Shown piece after piece: positions 6,742 through 14,272 of a stretch of DNA of 15,585 bases. Position 1 is the first letter of the stretch, and each line of letters starts with the position of its first letter. A program made the position numbers and the translations under genes. A model generated the notes under the pieces. That model ran no database searches. It was not told where the DNA came from and was given only the letters and a program-made list of their open reading frames with translations. Source of the stretch: Campylobacteraceae bacterium (GTDB lineage: Bacteria > Campylobacterota > Campylobacteria > Campylobacterales > Campylobacteraceae); assembly GCA_031259875.1 (NCBI GenBank), contig JAIRKW010000100.1:1-15585 (forward strand), read 5' to 3'.

Positions 6742-7008
6742 AGTTAAAACATATCTTATTATTGCTTTTGTTTACCAATGCGGCGCAATTTTCTATATTA
6801 CTCTTTTTGCATATTTTATATGCAATATGGATGGAAAATGCAAATATAGCAGTAATCATTAAAGCACTTTTTGTATTAATACCAAAAACATCATTAAGAA
6901 AATTGGCAATCAATCCTATCAATCCAAAAATAACTACAGCAATTATTTAAATAATATCTTACGAAAAAGTCCAAGCTTGGGCAGTGTGAATTTGATGTCG
7001 TCTTTCAC
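6671..7008 (-). pseudogene. Frameshifted two-helix membrane protein gene at the end of the tig operon
   Basis: Directly after the TGA of the preceding gene (TGAGTG), a GTG at 7008 opens a 21-codon frame reading KDDIKFTLPKLGLFRKILFK that stops at TAA (6945-6943). From there the neighbouring frame (6946 downward) reads IIAVVIFGLIGLIANFL, then NDVFGINTKSALMITAIF and AFSIHIAYKICKK, and runs to 6671. Joined by a one-base shift, the product is a basic cytoplasmic N-terminus followed by two transmembrane helices, a sensible membrane-protein plan. The second frame has no ATG, GTG or strong TTG start where one would be needed. A frameshift mutation, or a sequencing error, in the TTATTTAAATAATT run is the simplest reading. 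The heptamer does not fit a canonical slippery site in this frame. Confidence 0.45.
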
Positions 7009-7254
7009 TCACCGCTTGATAATGAGATTTAAGACTGCAACTGTACTGATAACAACAGAAAAACCAATAGGTATAGATAAGATTACGCAAACAGGCAAAT
7101 AAATAGCCCAATGTAAAAATGGGCTAAAAAGATTTTGCAAAAGTATAAAAGCTAGCGCAACAAATGACCACAAAAAGATTTGACCGATAAATTCTTCTAT
7201 AAAATTGCCGATTTTTCTGCTGTTTAAACATTCATTTTGTGTAACTTTGCACAT
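7009..7254 (-). CDS. Hypothetical two-helix membrane protein, coupled to def
   Basis: An 81-residue protein whose ATG (7254) touches the def stop codon (TAAATG), so translation is very probably coupled. AAGG sits 11 bases before the ATG inside def. After a polar head (MCKVTQNECLNSRKIGNFIEE) come two hydrophobic segments. The first is about residues 25-45 (GQIFLWSFVALAFILL). The second is about 49-78 (WAIYLPVCVILSIPIGFSVV), followed by a short basic tail. It looks like a small inner-membrane protein. I do not recognise the family. It is the fourth gene of the tig operon, and its own stop (TGA) touches a GTG that opens the broken gene below. Confidence 0.6.
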   Translation of the reverse strand: MCKVTQNECLNSRKIGNFIEEFIGQIFLWSFVALAFILLQNLFSPFLHWAIYLPVCVILSIPIGFSVVISTVAVLNLIIKR

Positions 7255-7770
7255 TTAGCTTTTAACCTTAAGTTGCTTTTTCCACTCTTTTTCAAATTTT
7301 TTGCGCTTTAGATATGTAAGTTTTTCTATAAAAAGATGCCCTCTTAGGTGGTCTATCTCATGCTGTAAAGCTACAGCCATGAAGTCTTCGTAAACTTCTG
7401 TGTGTTCAACGCCAAAGCGGTCAAAAAATTGCACTTTTATCTTTTTAAACCGCTCCACATCTTCATAAATGTTTGGCACGCTAAGGCAGCCTTCTTGAAA
7501 TATGATAACTCCATCACTCTCTATAATCTGCGGATTTATGACTTCGAGCAAATCTTCTTTTTTCTGCTCGCCGTCTTCATTGACGGGATTTATCACAAGA
7601 ACGTTTAAGGCAGTCCCTACTTGTATAGCGGCTAAACCGACACCATTTTTATGTATCATGGTATCATACATATCGTCAAGCAAAGTATGCAGATATTCAC
7701 CAAACTCCGTAACGTCTTGTGAAATGGTTCTAAGTTTTGGATTTGGATATGTCAAAACTTCTCTAATCAT
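7255..7770 (-). CDS. def: Peptide deformylase
   Basis: Removes the formyl group from the N-terminal methionine of nascent proteins; a cytoplasmic metalloenzyme using Fe2+ or Zn2+. All three family motifs are present: GVGLAAIQVG (43-52, Gln50), EGCLSVP (93-99, Cys95) and QHEIDHLRG (136-144). These give metal ligands Cys95, His137 and His141 with catalytic Glu138. I use the ATG at 7770 (MIREVLTYPNP, 171 residues). GAGGG lies 6 bases before it, and the extra upstream codon is TTG. The gene starts 12 bases after clpP ends and is the third gene of the tig-clpP-def operon, so chaperoning, deformylation and proteolysis of new chains are expressed together. Confidence 0.97.
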   Translation of the reverse strand: MIREVLTYPNPKLRTISQDVTEFGEYLHTLLDDMYDTMIHKNGVGLAAIQVGTALNVLVINPVNEDGEQKKEDLLEVINPQIIESDGVIIFQEGCLSVPNIYEDVERFKKIKVQFFDRFGVEHTEVYEDFMAVALQHEIDHLRGHLFIEKLTYLKRKKFEKEWKKQLKVKS

Positions 7771-7782
7771 CAAAATCCCTCG

Positions 7783-8370
7783 TTAAGGCTTCTTTTCAAG
7801 AACGCTGTCAATAAGTCCATACTCTTTGGCTTCATGTGAACTCATAAAAAAGTCTCTATCTGTATCTTTGGCTATCTTTGCCGTTTTTTGGCCTGTATTT
7901 TTTGCCAAAATCGCATTCAGCGTCTCTTTCAAGCGTAAAATCTCTTTTGCTTGTATCTCTATATCGGTAGCCTGTCCCTGCGCTCCGCCTAAGGGCTGAT
8001 GTATCATGATTCTGGCATTTGGAAGCGCAAATCTTTTTCCTTTTGTCCCGCAGCTTAACAAAAACGCACCCATAGATGCTGCCTGCCCGATACAAATCGT
8101 AACGATATCAGGCTTAATATAATTCATCGTATCATATATGCTAAGCCCGCTTGTAACAACGCCTCCGGGTGAATTTATATAAAGATATATGTCTTTTTCG
8201 GGGTCTTCGGCTTCCAAAAAAAGCATTTGTGCAACAATAGATGCTGCGACATCATCATATATTTCGCCGCTTAACATAACTATCCTGTCTTTTAAAAGTC
8301 TGGAGTATATGTCATAACTGCGCTCTCCGCGCCCTGTTTTCTCTATGACAACGGGAATATAGTAACTCAT
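7783..8370 (-). CDS. clpP: ATP-dependent Clp protease proteolytic subunit
   Basis: ClpP forms the double-heptamer serine protease chamber that partners with ClpX or ClpA unfoldases in the cytoplasm. The 195 residues match the family length. The catalytic triad is visible: Ser99 in GQAASMGAFLL, His124 in MIHQPLGG and Asp173 in DTDRDFFMS. The IYLYINSPGG strand (61-70) that forms the oxyanion region is intact. Its ATG overlaps the tig stop codon as ATGA, with AAAGGA just upstream inside tig, so the two genes are translationally coupled. The N-terminus MSYYIPVVIE needs little or no propeptide removal. Confidence 0.98.
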   Translation of the reverse strand: MSYYIPVVIEKTGRGERSYDIYSRLLKDRIVMLSGEIYDDVAASIVAQMLFLEAEDPEKDIYLYINSPGGVVTSGLSIYDTMNYIKPDIVTICIGQAASMGAFLLSCGTKGKRFALPNARIMIHQPLGGAQGQATDIEIQAKEILRLKETLNAILAKNTGQKTAKIAKDTDRDFFMSSHEAKEYGLIDSVLEKKP

Positions 8371-9674
8371 TTTTTTCCTTTATCTGCCCTGTCAAACAAC
8401 GCTTGAAACAGCTTGTCTTCAATCATAGCCATCTTAATGGCAGGCAAAACACCCTGTTTTTTGTAGTTTTCAAGGTGAGCTTTAGGCTCTTGTCCGTATT
8501 GGAGTGCCTCGTAATATATCATCTGCGCAACCTCTTGGTCTGTTACATTGATATTATTCAAAATCGCCAGCTCATTTACGATAAACGTAAGCCTCACACT
8601 GTCTTGCGCATCATCTCTGAAAGACTCTCTTTTGGCTTTGACTTTTTCGGGGTCTTTTTTATACTCTTCCAACTCTTCTTTAGCGATATTGACAAAAGCG
8701 TTTCTAAAATTGATATCAATCTCTTGTTCCACGATATTATCAGGCAAGTCAAAAGTAAACTTTTTGACTATCGCTTCTACGAATTTGGGCTTTAACTCTT
8801 CACTGTAGAGTTTTGAAATTTTCTCTCTTTTTATCTGCTCTTTTATCTTCTCTTCCAACAACTCTTTTGTAGGTTTCTCTTCATTTGGCAAAAACTTTTT
8901 CAAAAACTCTTCGCTAAGCTCTTCTGGAATATCTTTCTCTTTTATCTCGTGAAGTTTTACTTTAAAAACCGCCTCTTTGCCTGCTAACTCTTTATTTGAA
9001 TAGTTTTGCGGAAAAGTTACATTTATATCTTTGCTGCTGCTGGCTTTCAAACCGATAAGAGCCTCTTCAAAACCTTCTATGAAGCTTTTACTGCCAATCT
9101 CAAGTGTGTGATTTTCAGCTTTGCCGCCTTCAAATGCGGTATCATCTATAAATCCTTCGAAGTCAATCACAGCAAAATCGCCGTTTTTAAGCCCTCTTTT
9201 TGTGGCAATGGCTTTCAAAGGTGCGGCAGCTTTCACAAGCGAATTTACCCTCTCTTCAATCTCTTTTTTCGTGACGGAAGGAGTTTTAAATTCAGGAATA
9301 CACTCTTCATATCCCTCCAATTTAATTTCGGGCTTGAAAGAGATTTTAAGTTCTACGTCTATTTCATTCTCTTTTTTATCAAATTTTGAAAATATCGGCT
9401 CTCCAACTACGCTCTTTTCTTCAATTCCCAACTCCTTTACAGCGGCATCATACAACTCTTTTACTGCCTCTTGTTCGGCATCTGCTTTTACCTTATCACC
9501 ATATCTTGCCCTTAATACGGATGGGGGAACTTTGCCTTTTCTAAAACCGTCAATGCGAGCATCTTTTGCTAATGTTTTTAAAATTTTATCCTCTTTTTGT
9601 TCTACAACCTTACTGCTTATCACAGCCGTTGCAGATGCATTTGCACTATTGACTCTGACCACTTTAACTTCCAT
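8367..9674 (-). CDS. tig: Trigger factor (ribosome-associated chaperone/PPIase)
   Basis: Trigger factor binds near the ribosome exit tunnel and shields emerging chains. I start it at the ATG at 9674 (MEVKVVRVNS), 5 bases after AGAGGA, giving 435 residues; a longer in-frame extension upstream lacks a ribosome-binding site. The N-terminal ribosome-binding domain carries the signature GFRKGKVP (43-50). The FKBP-type prolyl isomerase domain spans roughly 165-247 (NGDFAVIDFEGFIDD ... FEGGKAENHTLEIGS ... FIEGFEEALIGLK). The helical C-terminal chaperone domain fills 250-435. It is the first gene of tig-clpP-def-membrane protein and is divergent from folE. In Campylobacter jejuni, as I recall, the same tig-clpP-def run also faces folE. 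Confidence 0.97.
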   Translation of the reverse strand: MEVKVVRVNSANASATAVISSKVVEQKEDKILKTLAKDARIDGFRKGKVPPSVLRARYGDKVKADAEQEAVKELYDAAVKELGIEEKSVVGEPIFSKFDKKENEIDVELKISFKPEIKLEGYEECIPEFKTPSVTKKEIEERVNSLVKAAAPLKAIATKRGLKNGDFAVIDFEGFIDDTAFEGGKAENHTLEIGSKSFIEGFEEALIGLKASSSKDINVTFPQNYSNKELAGKEAVFKVKLHEIKEKDIPEELSEEFLKKFLPNEEKPTKELLEEKIKEQIKREKISKLYSEELKPKFVEAIVKKFTFDLPDNIVEQEIDINFRNAFVNIAKEELEEYKKDPEKVKAKRESFRDDAQDSVRLTFIVNELAILNNINVTDQEVAQMIYYEALQYGQEPKAHLENYKKQGVLPAIKMAMIEDKLFQALFDRADKGKK

Positions 9675-9706
9675 GGATTCCTCTTGTGTAATAAAAATTT
9701 TTTGAG

Positions 9707-9715
9707 AATATATCA
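9707..9715 (-). promoter_or_regulatory. Probable extended -10 promoter of the tig operon
   Basis: TGATATATT on the minus strand is an extended -10 (TG, one base, TATATT) lying about 33 bases above the tig start codon. The -35 region (around 9730-9735, TGAGTT) is weak, so this is a modest call. Confidence 0.4.
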
Positions 9716-9754
9716 AAGTTTTCTTTAATAACTCATTTATATTGTGCCGATATA

Positions 9755-9783
9755 TTTACATATAAACATTTTTTTAGTAAAAT
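9755..9783 (+). promoter_or_regulatory. Promoter of folE
   Basis: TTTACA (9755-9760) and TAAAAT (9778-9783) are spaced by 17 bases. Transcription would start near 9790, about 27 bases before the folE ATG. It lies back to back with the tig promoter in a 142-base divergent region. Confidence 0.65.
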
Positions 9784-9816
9784 CAAATTTTTGAGCAATT
9801 TTTTTAAAGTAATACA

Positions 9817-10401
9817 ATGCAAAAGACAAAACAGCAAGAGTTTGAGCAGGCAGTCAAAAAGATATTGGAGCTAATTGGCGAAGATACAAGCCGCGAAGGA
9901 CTTTTAAAAACCCCCTCACGTGTCGCAAAAGCGTGGGAATTTATGACGGAAGGCTACAAGCTTGACCCCAAGCAGGTATTAAATGATGCGCTTTTTGAGA
10001 GCTCTAACAATGAAATGGTTCTAATCCGAAATATAGAGTTTTACTCTATGTGCGAACATCATCTCCTGCCCATCATTGGACGGGCGCATGTAGCTTATAT
10101 ACCGGACGGCAAAGTTGTAGGACTATCAAAAATTCCGCGCATGGTAGATATATTTGCACGCCGCTTGCAGATACAAGAGCAATTAACCGAGCAGATAGCT
10201 CATGCGATAGATGATGTGATAAGGCCAAAAGGGGTTGGCGTAGTCATAGAGGCAAGACATATGTGTATGGAGATGAGAGGCGTTGAGAAGATAAATTCTA
10301 CTACTACAACTTCAGCTTTACGCGGTATGTTTATCAAAAACACAGATACAAGAAGAGAGTTTTTTTCACTTATAAATGCAAATACGGACAAAAGATATTG
10401 A
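9817..10401 (+). CDS. folE: GTP cyclohydrolase I (type IA)
   Basis: Converts GTP to 7,8-dihydroneopterin triphosphate, the first step to folate and other pterins; a zinc enzyme that works as a large homo-oligomer. At 194 residues it is a standard length for the compact bacterial form. Motifs: SREGLLKTPSRVAKAW (25-40), SMCEHHLLPIIGRAHVAYIP (77-96) with Cys79, His81 and His82, VVGLSKIPRMVDIFARRLQIQ (from residue 100), and EARHMCMEMRG with His148 and Cys150. The zinc ligands Cys79, His82 and Cys150 and the catalytic histidines match E. coli FolE in order. The ATG at 9817 is preceded only by a weak AAAG. The stop is TGA at 10399-10401, and no clear terminator separates it from nifS. Confidence 0.97.
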   Translation: MQKTKQQEFEQAVKKILELIGEDTSREGLLKTPSRVAKAWEFMTEGYKLDPKQVLNDALFESSNNEMVLIRNIEFYSMCEHHLLPIIGRAHVAYIPDGKVVGLSKIPRMVDIFARRLQIQEQLTEQIAHAIDDVIRPKGVGVVIEARHMCMEMRGVEKINSTTTTSALRGMFIKNTDTRREFFSLINANTDKRY

Positions 10402-10492
10402 CAAAGTGACGAATAATAGACGCTCAAATCTTATATATTATAATAATATAAAATTTTGCTGTAAATTTTAATTTTGTTTTAATCAATTTTTA

Positions 10493-10512
10493 TTTATGAT
10501 ACCGTCATTAAA
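10493..10512 (+). promoter_or_regulatory. Possible nifS promoter -10 overlapped by an inverted repeat
   Basis: TATGAT at 10495-10500 is a plausible -10 box 64 bases before the nifS ATG; the -35 side is T-rich and weak. TTTATGA (10493-10499) and TCATTAAA (10505-10512) form a near-perfect inverted repeat, one base longer on one side, covering the -10 and the likely start site. Fe-S genes are often iron- or stress-regulated, so an operator is possible, but no specific regulator can be named. Confidence 0.35.
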
Positions 10513-10564
10513 AAGACAAAAAATATCCGAATTTAAAAGAGACTTTTTTAGGAGCTATTAAGAA

Positions 10565-11755
10565 ATGCTGGTATACCTTGATAATAATGCAACAACGATG
10601 GTTGACCCTGAGGTTTTTGCACAAATGGAGCCGTTTTTTGTAAAAAACTACGGCAATCCGAACTCCCTGCATTCGTTCGGCAGTGCAACGCATCCTGCCC
10701 TGCGAAAAGCCATGGACCAATTGTACGAAGGTTTCAACGCCTCAAACGAAGATGATATGGTAGTAACTTCCTGTGCGACAGAGAGTACAAACTGGGTTAT
10801 AAAAGGTATCTATTTTGACCACATTTTAAATAAAAACAAAAACCACATCATAACAAGCAGTGTAGAGCACCCCGCTACCATTATGTCCTGTAAATTTTTA
10901 GAGACACTTGGCGTGAGAGTTACTTATCTTCCCGTAAATAAAGATGGTATAGTAGAGCTTGACAGCTTAAAAAATGCGATAGACGATAAGACGGCTTTGG
11001 TTTCTATCATGTGGGCAAACAATGAAACAGGTATGATTTTTCCCATAAAAGAGTTAGCACAAATTGCCCATGAAAACGGCGCGCTTTTTCATACGGACGC
11101 AGTTCAAGCCGTAGGCAAGATAAGTGTAGATGTTCAAGACGCCGATGTTGATTTTATGAGTTTTTCGGCACACAAATTTCACGGACCAAAAGGCGTGGGT
11201 GGTCTTTACATTAAAAAAGACCACAGAGTAACAAGCCTGCTGCACGGCGGCGAACATATGGGCGGACTTAGAAGCGGAACACTGAATGTTGCCGGCATAG
11301 TAGGCATGGGTAAAGCGCTGGAGATGGCAAACAGTTATATGGATTTTGAAAAGAGTGAAGTAAGACGCTTAAGAGATAAATTGGAAGATGCACTGCTTCA
11401 AATAGCAAACGTTTTTGTAGTCGGAAGCCGTCAAAATCGCGTTCCAAATACGATTTTGGCAAGCATTAGAGGTGTTGAGGGCGAAGCAATGCTTTGGGAT
11501 TTAAACAAGCAAGGAATTGCGGCAAGCACGGGAAGCGCCTGCGCAAGCGAAACTTTGGAGTCAAATCCTGTCTTGGAAGCAATAGGTGCAGATAAAGAGT
11601 TGGCTCATACCGCTGTTAGGTTTAGCTTGAGCAGATTTACAACAGAAAAAGAGATAGATTTTGCGATAGATATTACTACAAAAGCTATAAAACGCCTGCG
11701 CGATATATCAAGCTCATTTTCTTATGCGCCCTCATGGCATAAAAGCAGATTATAA
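10565..11755 (+). CDS. nifS: Cysteine desulfurase, NifS type
   Basis: A PLP enzyme that takes sulfur from cysteine as an enzyme persulfide and hands it to the NifU scaffold. The sequence opens MLVYLDNNATT, the usual start, with AGGAG 10 bases upstream. Key residues: His102 in SSVEHPA stacking on PLP, Asp178 and Gln181 in HTDAVQAVGK, the PLP lysine Lys204 in SFSAHKFHGPKG, and the persulfide Cys326 in STGSACAS. The 396 residues fit the NifS/IscS class, and pairing with a three-domain NifU puts it in the NIF system. In Campylobacterota that system is, as I understand it, the general Fe-S assembly route rather than one for nitrogenase. nifU follows after 12 bases, so they form one operon. Confidence 0.96.
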   Translation: MLVYLDNNATTMVDPEVFAQMEPFFVKNYGNPNSLHSFGSATHPALRKAMDQLYEGFNASNEDDMVVTSCATESTNWVIKGIYFDHILNKNKNHIITSSVEHPATIMSCKFLETLGVRVTYLPVNKDGIVELDSLKNAIDDKTALVSIMWANNETGMIFPIKELAQIAHENGALFHTDAVQAVGKISVDVQDADVDFMSFSAHKFHGPKGVGGLYIKKDHRVTSLLHGGEHMGGLRSGTLNVAGIVGMGKALEMANSYMDFEKSEVRRLRDKLEDALLQIANVFVVGSRQNRVPNTILASIRGVEGEAMLWDLNKQGIAASTGSACASETLESNPVLEAIGADKELAHTAVRFSLSRFTTEKEIDFAIDITTKAIKRLRDISSSFSYAPSWHKSRL

Positions 11756-11767
11756 AAAGGATAACAG

Positions 11768-12748
11768 ATGGCAAAGTCAGATTTAATAGGCGGTTCTATA
11801 TGGGAAGAGTATAGCAATAAAGTAGCTATGCTTATGGACAATCCGAAGCATAGAGGCGAGATAACCGAAGAAGAGGCTAACAGTCAAAATCTAAGACTTA
11901 TAGTTGCCGATTTCGGAGCTGAAAGCTGTGGTGACGCCGTTAGATTGTATTGGGCGGTTGACCCTAAAACCGATATCATAAAAAAAGCAAAATTTAAAAG
12001 TTTCGGATGCGGTACGGCGATAGCAAGTTCAGATACAATGGCTGAACTTTGCGTCGGAAAAACAGTAGATGAAGCAGTAAAGATAACAAATCTTGACGTA
12101 GAGTTTGCTATGCGCGATACGCCTGATGTACCCTCGGTTCCTCCTCAAAAGATGCACTGCTCGGTTATGGCTTATGATGTCATCAAAGCCGCCGCTGCGC
12201 AATATAAAGGCGTAGATGCGGCAAGCTTTGAAGATGAGATAATAGTCTGTGAATGCGCGAGAGTGAGTCTTGGGACGATAAAAGAGGTTATAAGATTAAA
12301 TGACCTTAAAACCGTTGAAGATATCACAAGATACACAAAGGCCGGTGCATTTTGCAAATCCTGTGTAAAACCCGGCGGTCATGAAGCAAAAGAGTATTAT
12401 TTGACAGATATATTAAGAGACGTCAGAAGTGAAATGGAGTATGAAAAATTGGCAAACAGCACATCTTGCAACACTTATGAAACGCCTGCTTTTAAAGATA
12501 TGAGCGTTATACAAAAATTCAAAGAGATAGATAAAGTTTTAGATGAACAAATCCGCCCTATGCTTGTTATGGACGGCGGAAATATGGAAGTTATAGACGT
12601 CAGAGAAGAGGGCGAAAATATAGACGTTTATATAAGATATCTTGGTGCTTGCAGCGGTTGTGCAAGTGGAGCTACCGGAACGCTTTTTGCTATAGAGTCC
12701 GTTTTGCAAGAAAAACTCTACTCACATATCAGAGTTTTACCGATATAA
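11768..12748 (+). CDS. nifU: NifU three-domain Fe-S cluster scaffold
   Basis: NifU assembles Fe-S clusters from NifS sulfur and passes them to target proteins. All three domains are visible in 326 residues. The N-terminal IscU-like scaffold (about 10-145) carries Cys54 (AESCGD), Cys81 (SFGCGTAIASSD) and Cys131 (MHCSVMA). The central [2Fe-2S] domain has Cys161 and Cys163 (VCECARVS) with Cys196 and Cys199 (FCKSC). The C-terminal NFU domain has the CxxC pair Cys295 and Cys298 (LGACSGCASG). AAGGAT is 8 bases before the ATG. It is the second gene of nifS-nifU and ends at a strong hairpin. IlvD in this window is a plausible client. Confidence 0.97.
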   Translation: MAKSDLIGGSIWEEYSNKVAMLMDNPKHRGEITEEEANSQNLRLIVADFGAESCGDAVRLYWAVDPKTDIIKKAKFKSFGCGTAIASSDTMAELCVGKTVDEAVKITNLDVEFAMRDTPDVPSVPPQKMHCSVMAYDVIKAAAAQYKGVDAASFEDEIIVCECARVSLGTIKEVIRLNDLKTVEDITRYTKAGAFCKSCVKPGGHEAKEYYLTDILRDVRSEMEYEKLANSTSCNTYETPAFKDMSVIQKFKEIDKVLDEQIRPMLVMDGGNMEVIDVREEGENIDVYIRYLGACSGCASGATGTLFAIESVLQEKLYSHIRVLPI

Positions 12749-12751
12749 AAA

Positions 12752-12776
12752 ATACATGCAAAGCTTTTGCATGTAT
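12752..12776 (+). terminator. Hairpin after nifU, probable terminator
   Basis: ATACATGCAAA and TTTGCATGTAT form a perfect 11-bp stem with a 3-base loop, starting 3 bases after the nifU stop codon. The following CTATTTGG is a poor U-tract, so it may end transcription inefficiently or act mainly as a 3'-stabilising hairpin. Confidence 0.65.
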
Positions 12777-13727
12777 CTATTTGGTATCATTTTATCTGTA
12801 TAAAATGTTTTAAATAACAATATTGATGAAAGTTTTATCGTAAATAACAGCAAAATTAAAATGTTAGCAATGAAGGTTTTGATAAAAATCAGACAAAAAG
12901 TCTTTAGTGGCACCAAAAAGACCGCATATTAAGTTTTTAATCTTCAAAGAGACAAAAACCGCCTGATTTTAATCTGCAAAAATATCTTATCTGCACTCTC
13001 ACGGTACATTTGAAGTTTTGTCAACTTCGTTTCTAAATTCTATCGTTTAATAGGATTATTATTCAGTAATCTTTTTAATATAAAATTTGCCGGCACATAT
13101 TGTACATAAAAAGCCCATTCTGTTTTGTTTATGAGAGCAAAATTATTACTAACGCTAACAGCTGTTAGCGTAGACAAATAATAGCAGAAGTCGGCAAATT
13201 TTGCATTTGCATGAATAACGCTTTTGTATTTTTGCACGATGTGTGTTTCTGGTTAGTTAGAAAACAACGTAAAAGACTATTTTTCTCTTGAAAATTACCC
13301 ATCTGTCAGTCGATAATTTGCCCTTTTTATACCTTTCATTCATGCATTTTTAGTGTCTATTTATAAGAATAAGATCTATTTTTGTCACTCATTTCCTGCT
13401 TACTTTGTTAAGTTACAAAAAGAGGCGGATTTGCCGAAAATAACAAAACCCAATTGGAAGCGGTTAAAAAGATGAATTTTTGCATTTACACAAATGAACA
13501 TGCGACAAATAATATTTGTATTTTTCACGCATTTACCTCTTTCAACTTGTATTTATTTAGTTATTTTTTTGTTTTGCAATCCTGCATTGACCGTTTTTGC
13601 ACCATTTGCTACCTCCCCTCTCATCATAGCAATCTAAAATCCTCCGTATCTTGTCATTTCCGTGCAAGTTAAAATTCAAATGTTTTTTATCAAAAGTATC
13701 TCTTTTTGCCGTTTATTTGTGCTGTTT
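12777..13727. other. About 950 bases without an intact gene; possible coding remnants
   Basis: No frame here has both a start with a ribosome-binding site and a recognisable product. Some stretches nonetheless read like protein. On the plus strand, 12804-12932 gives NVLNNNIDESFIVNNSKIK, then MLAMKVLIKIRQKVFSGTK to a TAA; 13317-13475 gives FVKLQKEADLPKITKPNWK to a TGA. On the minus strand, 13237-12952 is about 95 codons with one TAG near 13045, including TEWAFYVQYVPANFILKRLL and LTKLQMYRESADKIFLQIKI. None has a family I can name. The stretch also holds the 20-bp palindrome at 13153 and a copy of the META-gene promoter sequence at 12780-12795. Confidence 0.3.
13153..13172. repeat. Perfect 20-bp palindrome
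   Basis: ACGCTAACAGCTGTTAGCGT is perfectly self-complementary with no loop. It has no U-tract on either side, so it is not a terminator. The form suits a site for a dimeric DNA-binding protein, but no intact gene or promoter lies next to it. Confidence 0.55.
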
Positions 13728-13736
13728 TGGTATCAT
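13728..13736 (+). promoter_or_regulatory. Extended -10 promoter of the META lipoprotein gene
   Basis: TGGTATCAT is an extended -10 (TG, one base, TATCAT). Transcription would begin near 13743, leaving a leader of about 17 bases that contains the ribosome-binding site. The -35 region is weak (TTGCCG at a 19-base spacing). The 16 bases around it recur exactly at 12780-12795. Confidence 0.5.
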
Positions 13737-13759
13737 TTTATTTTTTAAAGGAGAAAATC

Positions 13760-14176
13760 ATGACAAAAGCGATATTTGCCGCTCTTTTAGGAGCGCTTTT
13801 TATTGGATGTACAGTCACTTCAAATGTACAAAAATCAAGTGCGGGTGCATTTGAAAATTCATCATGGGTTCTTGTAAGTATTTCAGACAAGAGTTTAAAC
13901 GTTCAAAAAGCGCCCGTGATTCAATTTTTAGATAAAAAAAGAGTTGCCGGCTTTAACGGCGTAAATAGTTTTGGTGCAAATTATGAGTTATCAAACAGTA
14001 AAATCATATTTTCCAATATGATATCGACACGTATGGCATCATTGTCTCCTGAACTTTCAAAGCTGGAAATGGACTTTACAAATACGCTTTTAAATGCAAA
14101 CTCTTTTGAACTGAACAGTGTTACTTTAACTATCAGCGGAGCAAATAATACGCTTATTTTTAAAAAGACAGAATAA
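13760..14176 (+). CDS. META-domain (HslJ-like) lipoprotein
   Basis: A 138-residue envelope protein. I start it at the ATG at 13760 because AGGAG sits 6 bases before it and the promoter lies just upstream; the longer in-frame start at 13706 precedes the promoter. Residues 1-16 are a signal peptide ending FIGC, so Cys17 is the likely lipidated residue; Phe at -3 is less usual than Leu. The rest is one META domain. It has SSWVLVSI near the start, IQFLDKKRVAGFNGVNSFGA and YEL matching the GxNxFxGxY-type turn, MISTRMASLSPELSKLEMDF matching the MxxTRMAC..E..F signature, and a closing LTISGANNTLIFKK strand. HslJ-like proteins are heat-induced or outer-membrane-linked in other bacteria. The exact role here is unknown. 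Confidence 0.8.
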   Translation: MTKAIFAALLGALFIGCTVTSNVQKSSAGAFENSSWVLVSISDKSLNVQKAPVIQFLDKKRVAGFNGVNSFGANYELSNSKIIFSNMISTRMASLSPELSKLEMDFTNTLLNANSFELNSVTLTISGANNTLIFKKTE

Positions 14177-14177
14177 G

Positions 14178-14196
14178 GCGATATCTTTAAAATCGC
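14178..14196 (+). terminator. Weak hairpin after the META gene
   Basis: GCGAT (14178-14182) and ATCGC (14192-14196) form a 5-bp stem with a 9-base loop one base after the stop codon, followed by ACTCTTTTAG. It is a marginal intrinsic terminator. Confidence 0.3.
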
Positions 14197-14228
14197 ACTC
14201 TTTTAGTATGTTGGCAATGCAACACTGC

Positions 14229-14271
14229 CATAAAAATTAAGAAAATGTAACTATGCATGATAATTTTTATG
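14229..14271. repeat. Inverted repeat upstream of the DUF1161 gene
   Basis: CATAAAAATTA (14229-14239) and TAATTTTTATG (14261-14271) are perfect 11-bp arms around a 21-base loop that contains ATGCAT. The right arm ends one base before the likely -10 box at 14273, so the repeat covers the place where a -35 element or regulator would sit. It could also be the 3' hairpin of the META transcript. Confidence 0.45.
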
Positions 14272-14272
14272 A

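Noticed and set aside
6930..6960. Programmed -1 frameshifting at TTATTTAAATAATT to join the two halves of the membrane protein.
   Set aside because: The heptamer is not in X XXY YYZ register with the upstream frame, and I see no downstream stem-loop. A mutation or sequencing error is simpler.
13557..13698. Minus-strand frame reading DKIRRILDCYDERGGSKWC, with a strong GGGGAGGT site before a 14-codon ATG frame.
   Set aside because: The peptide is too short to support and the longer frame has no start codon or family. The purine-rich run may be chance.
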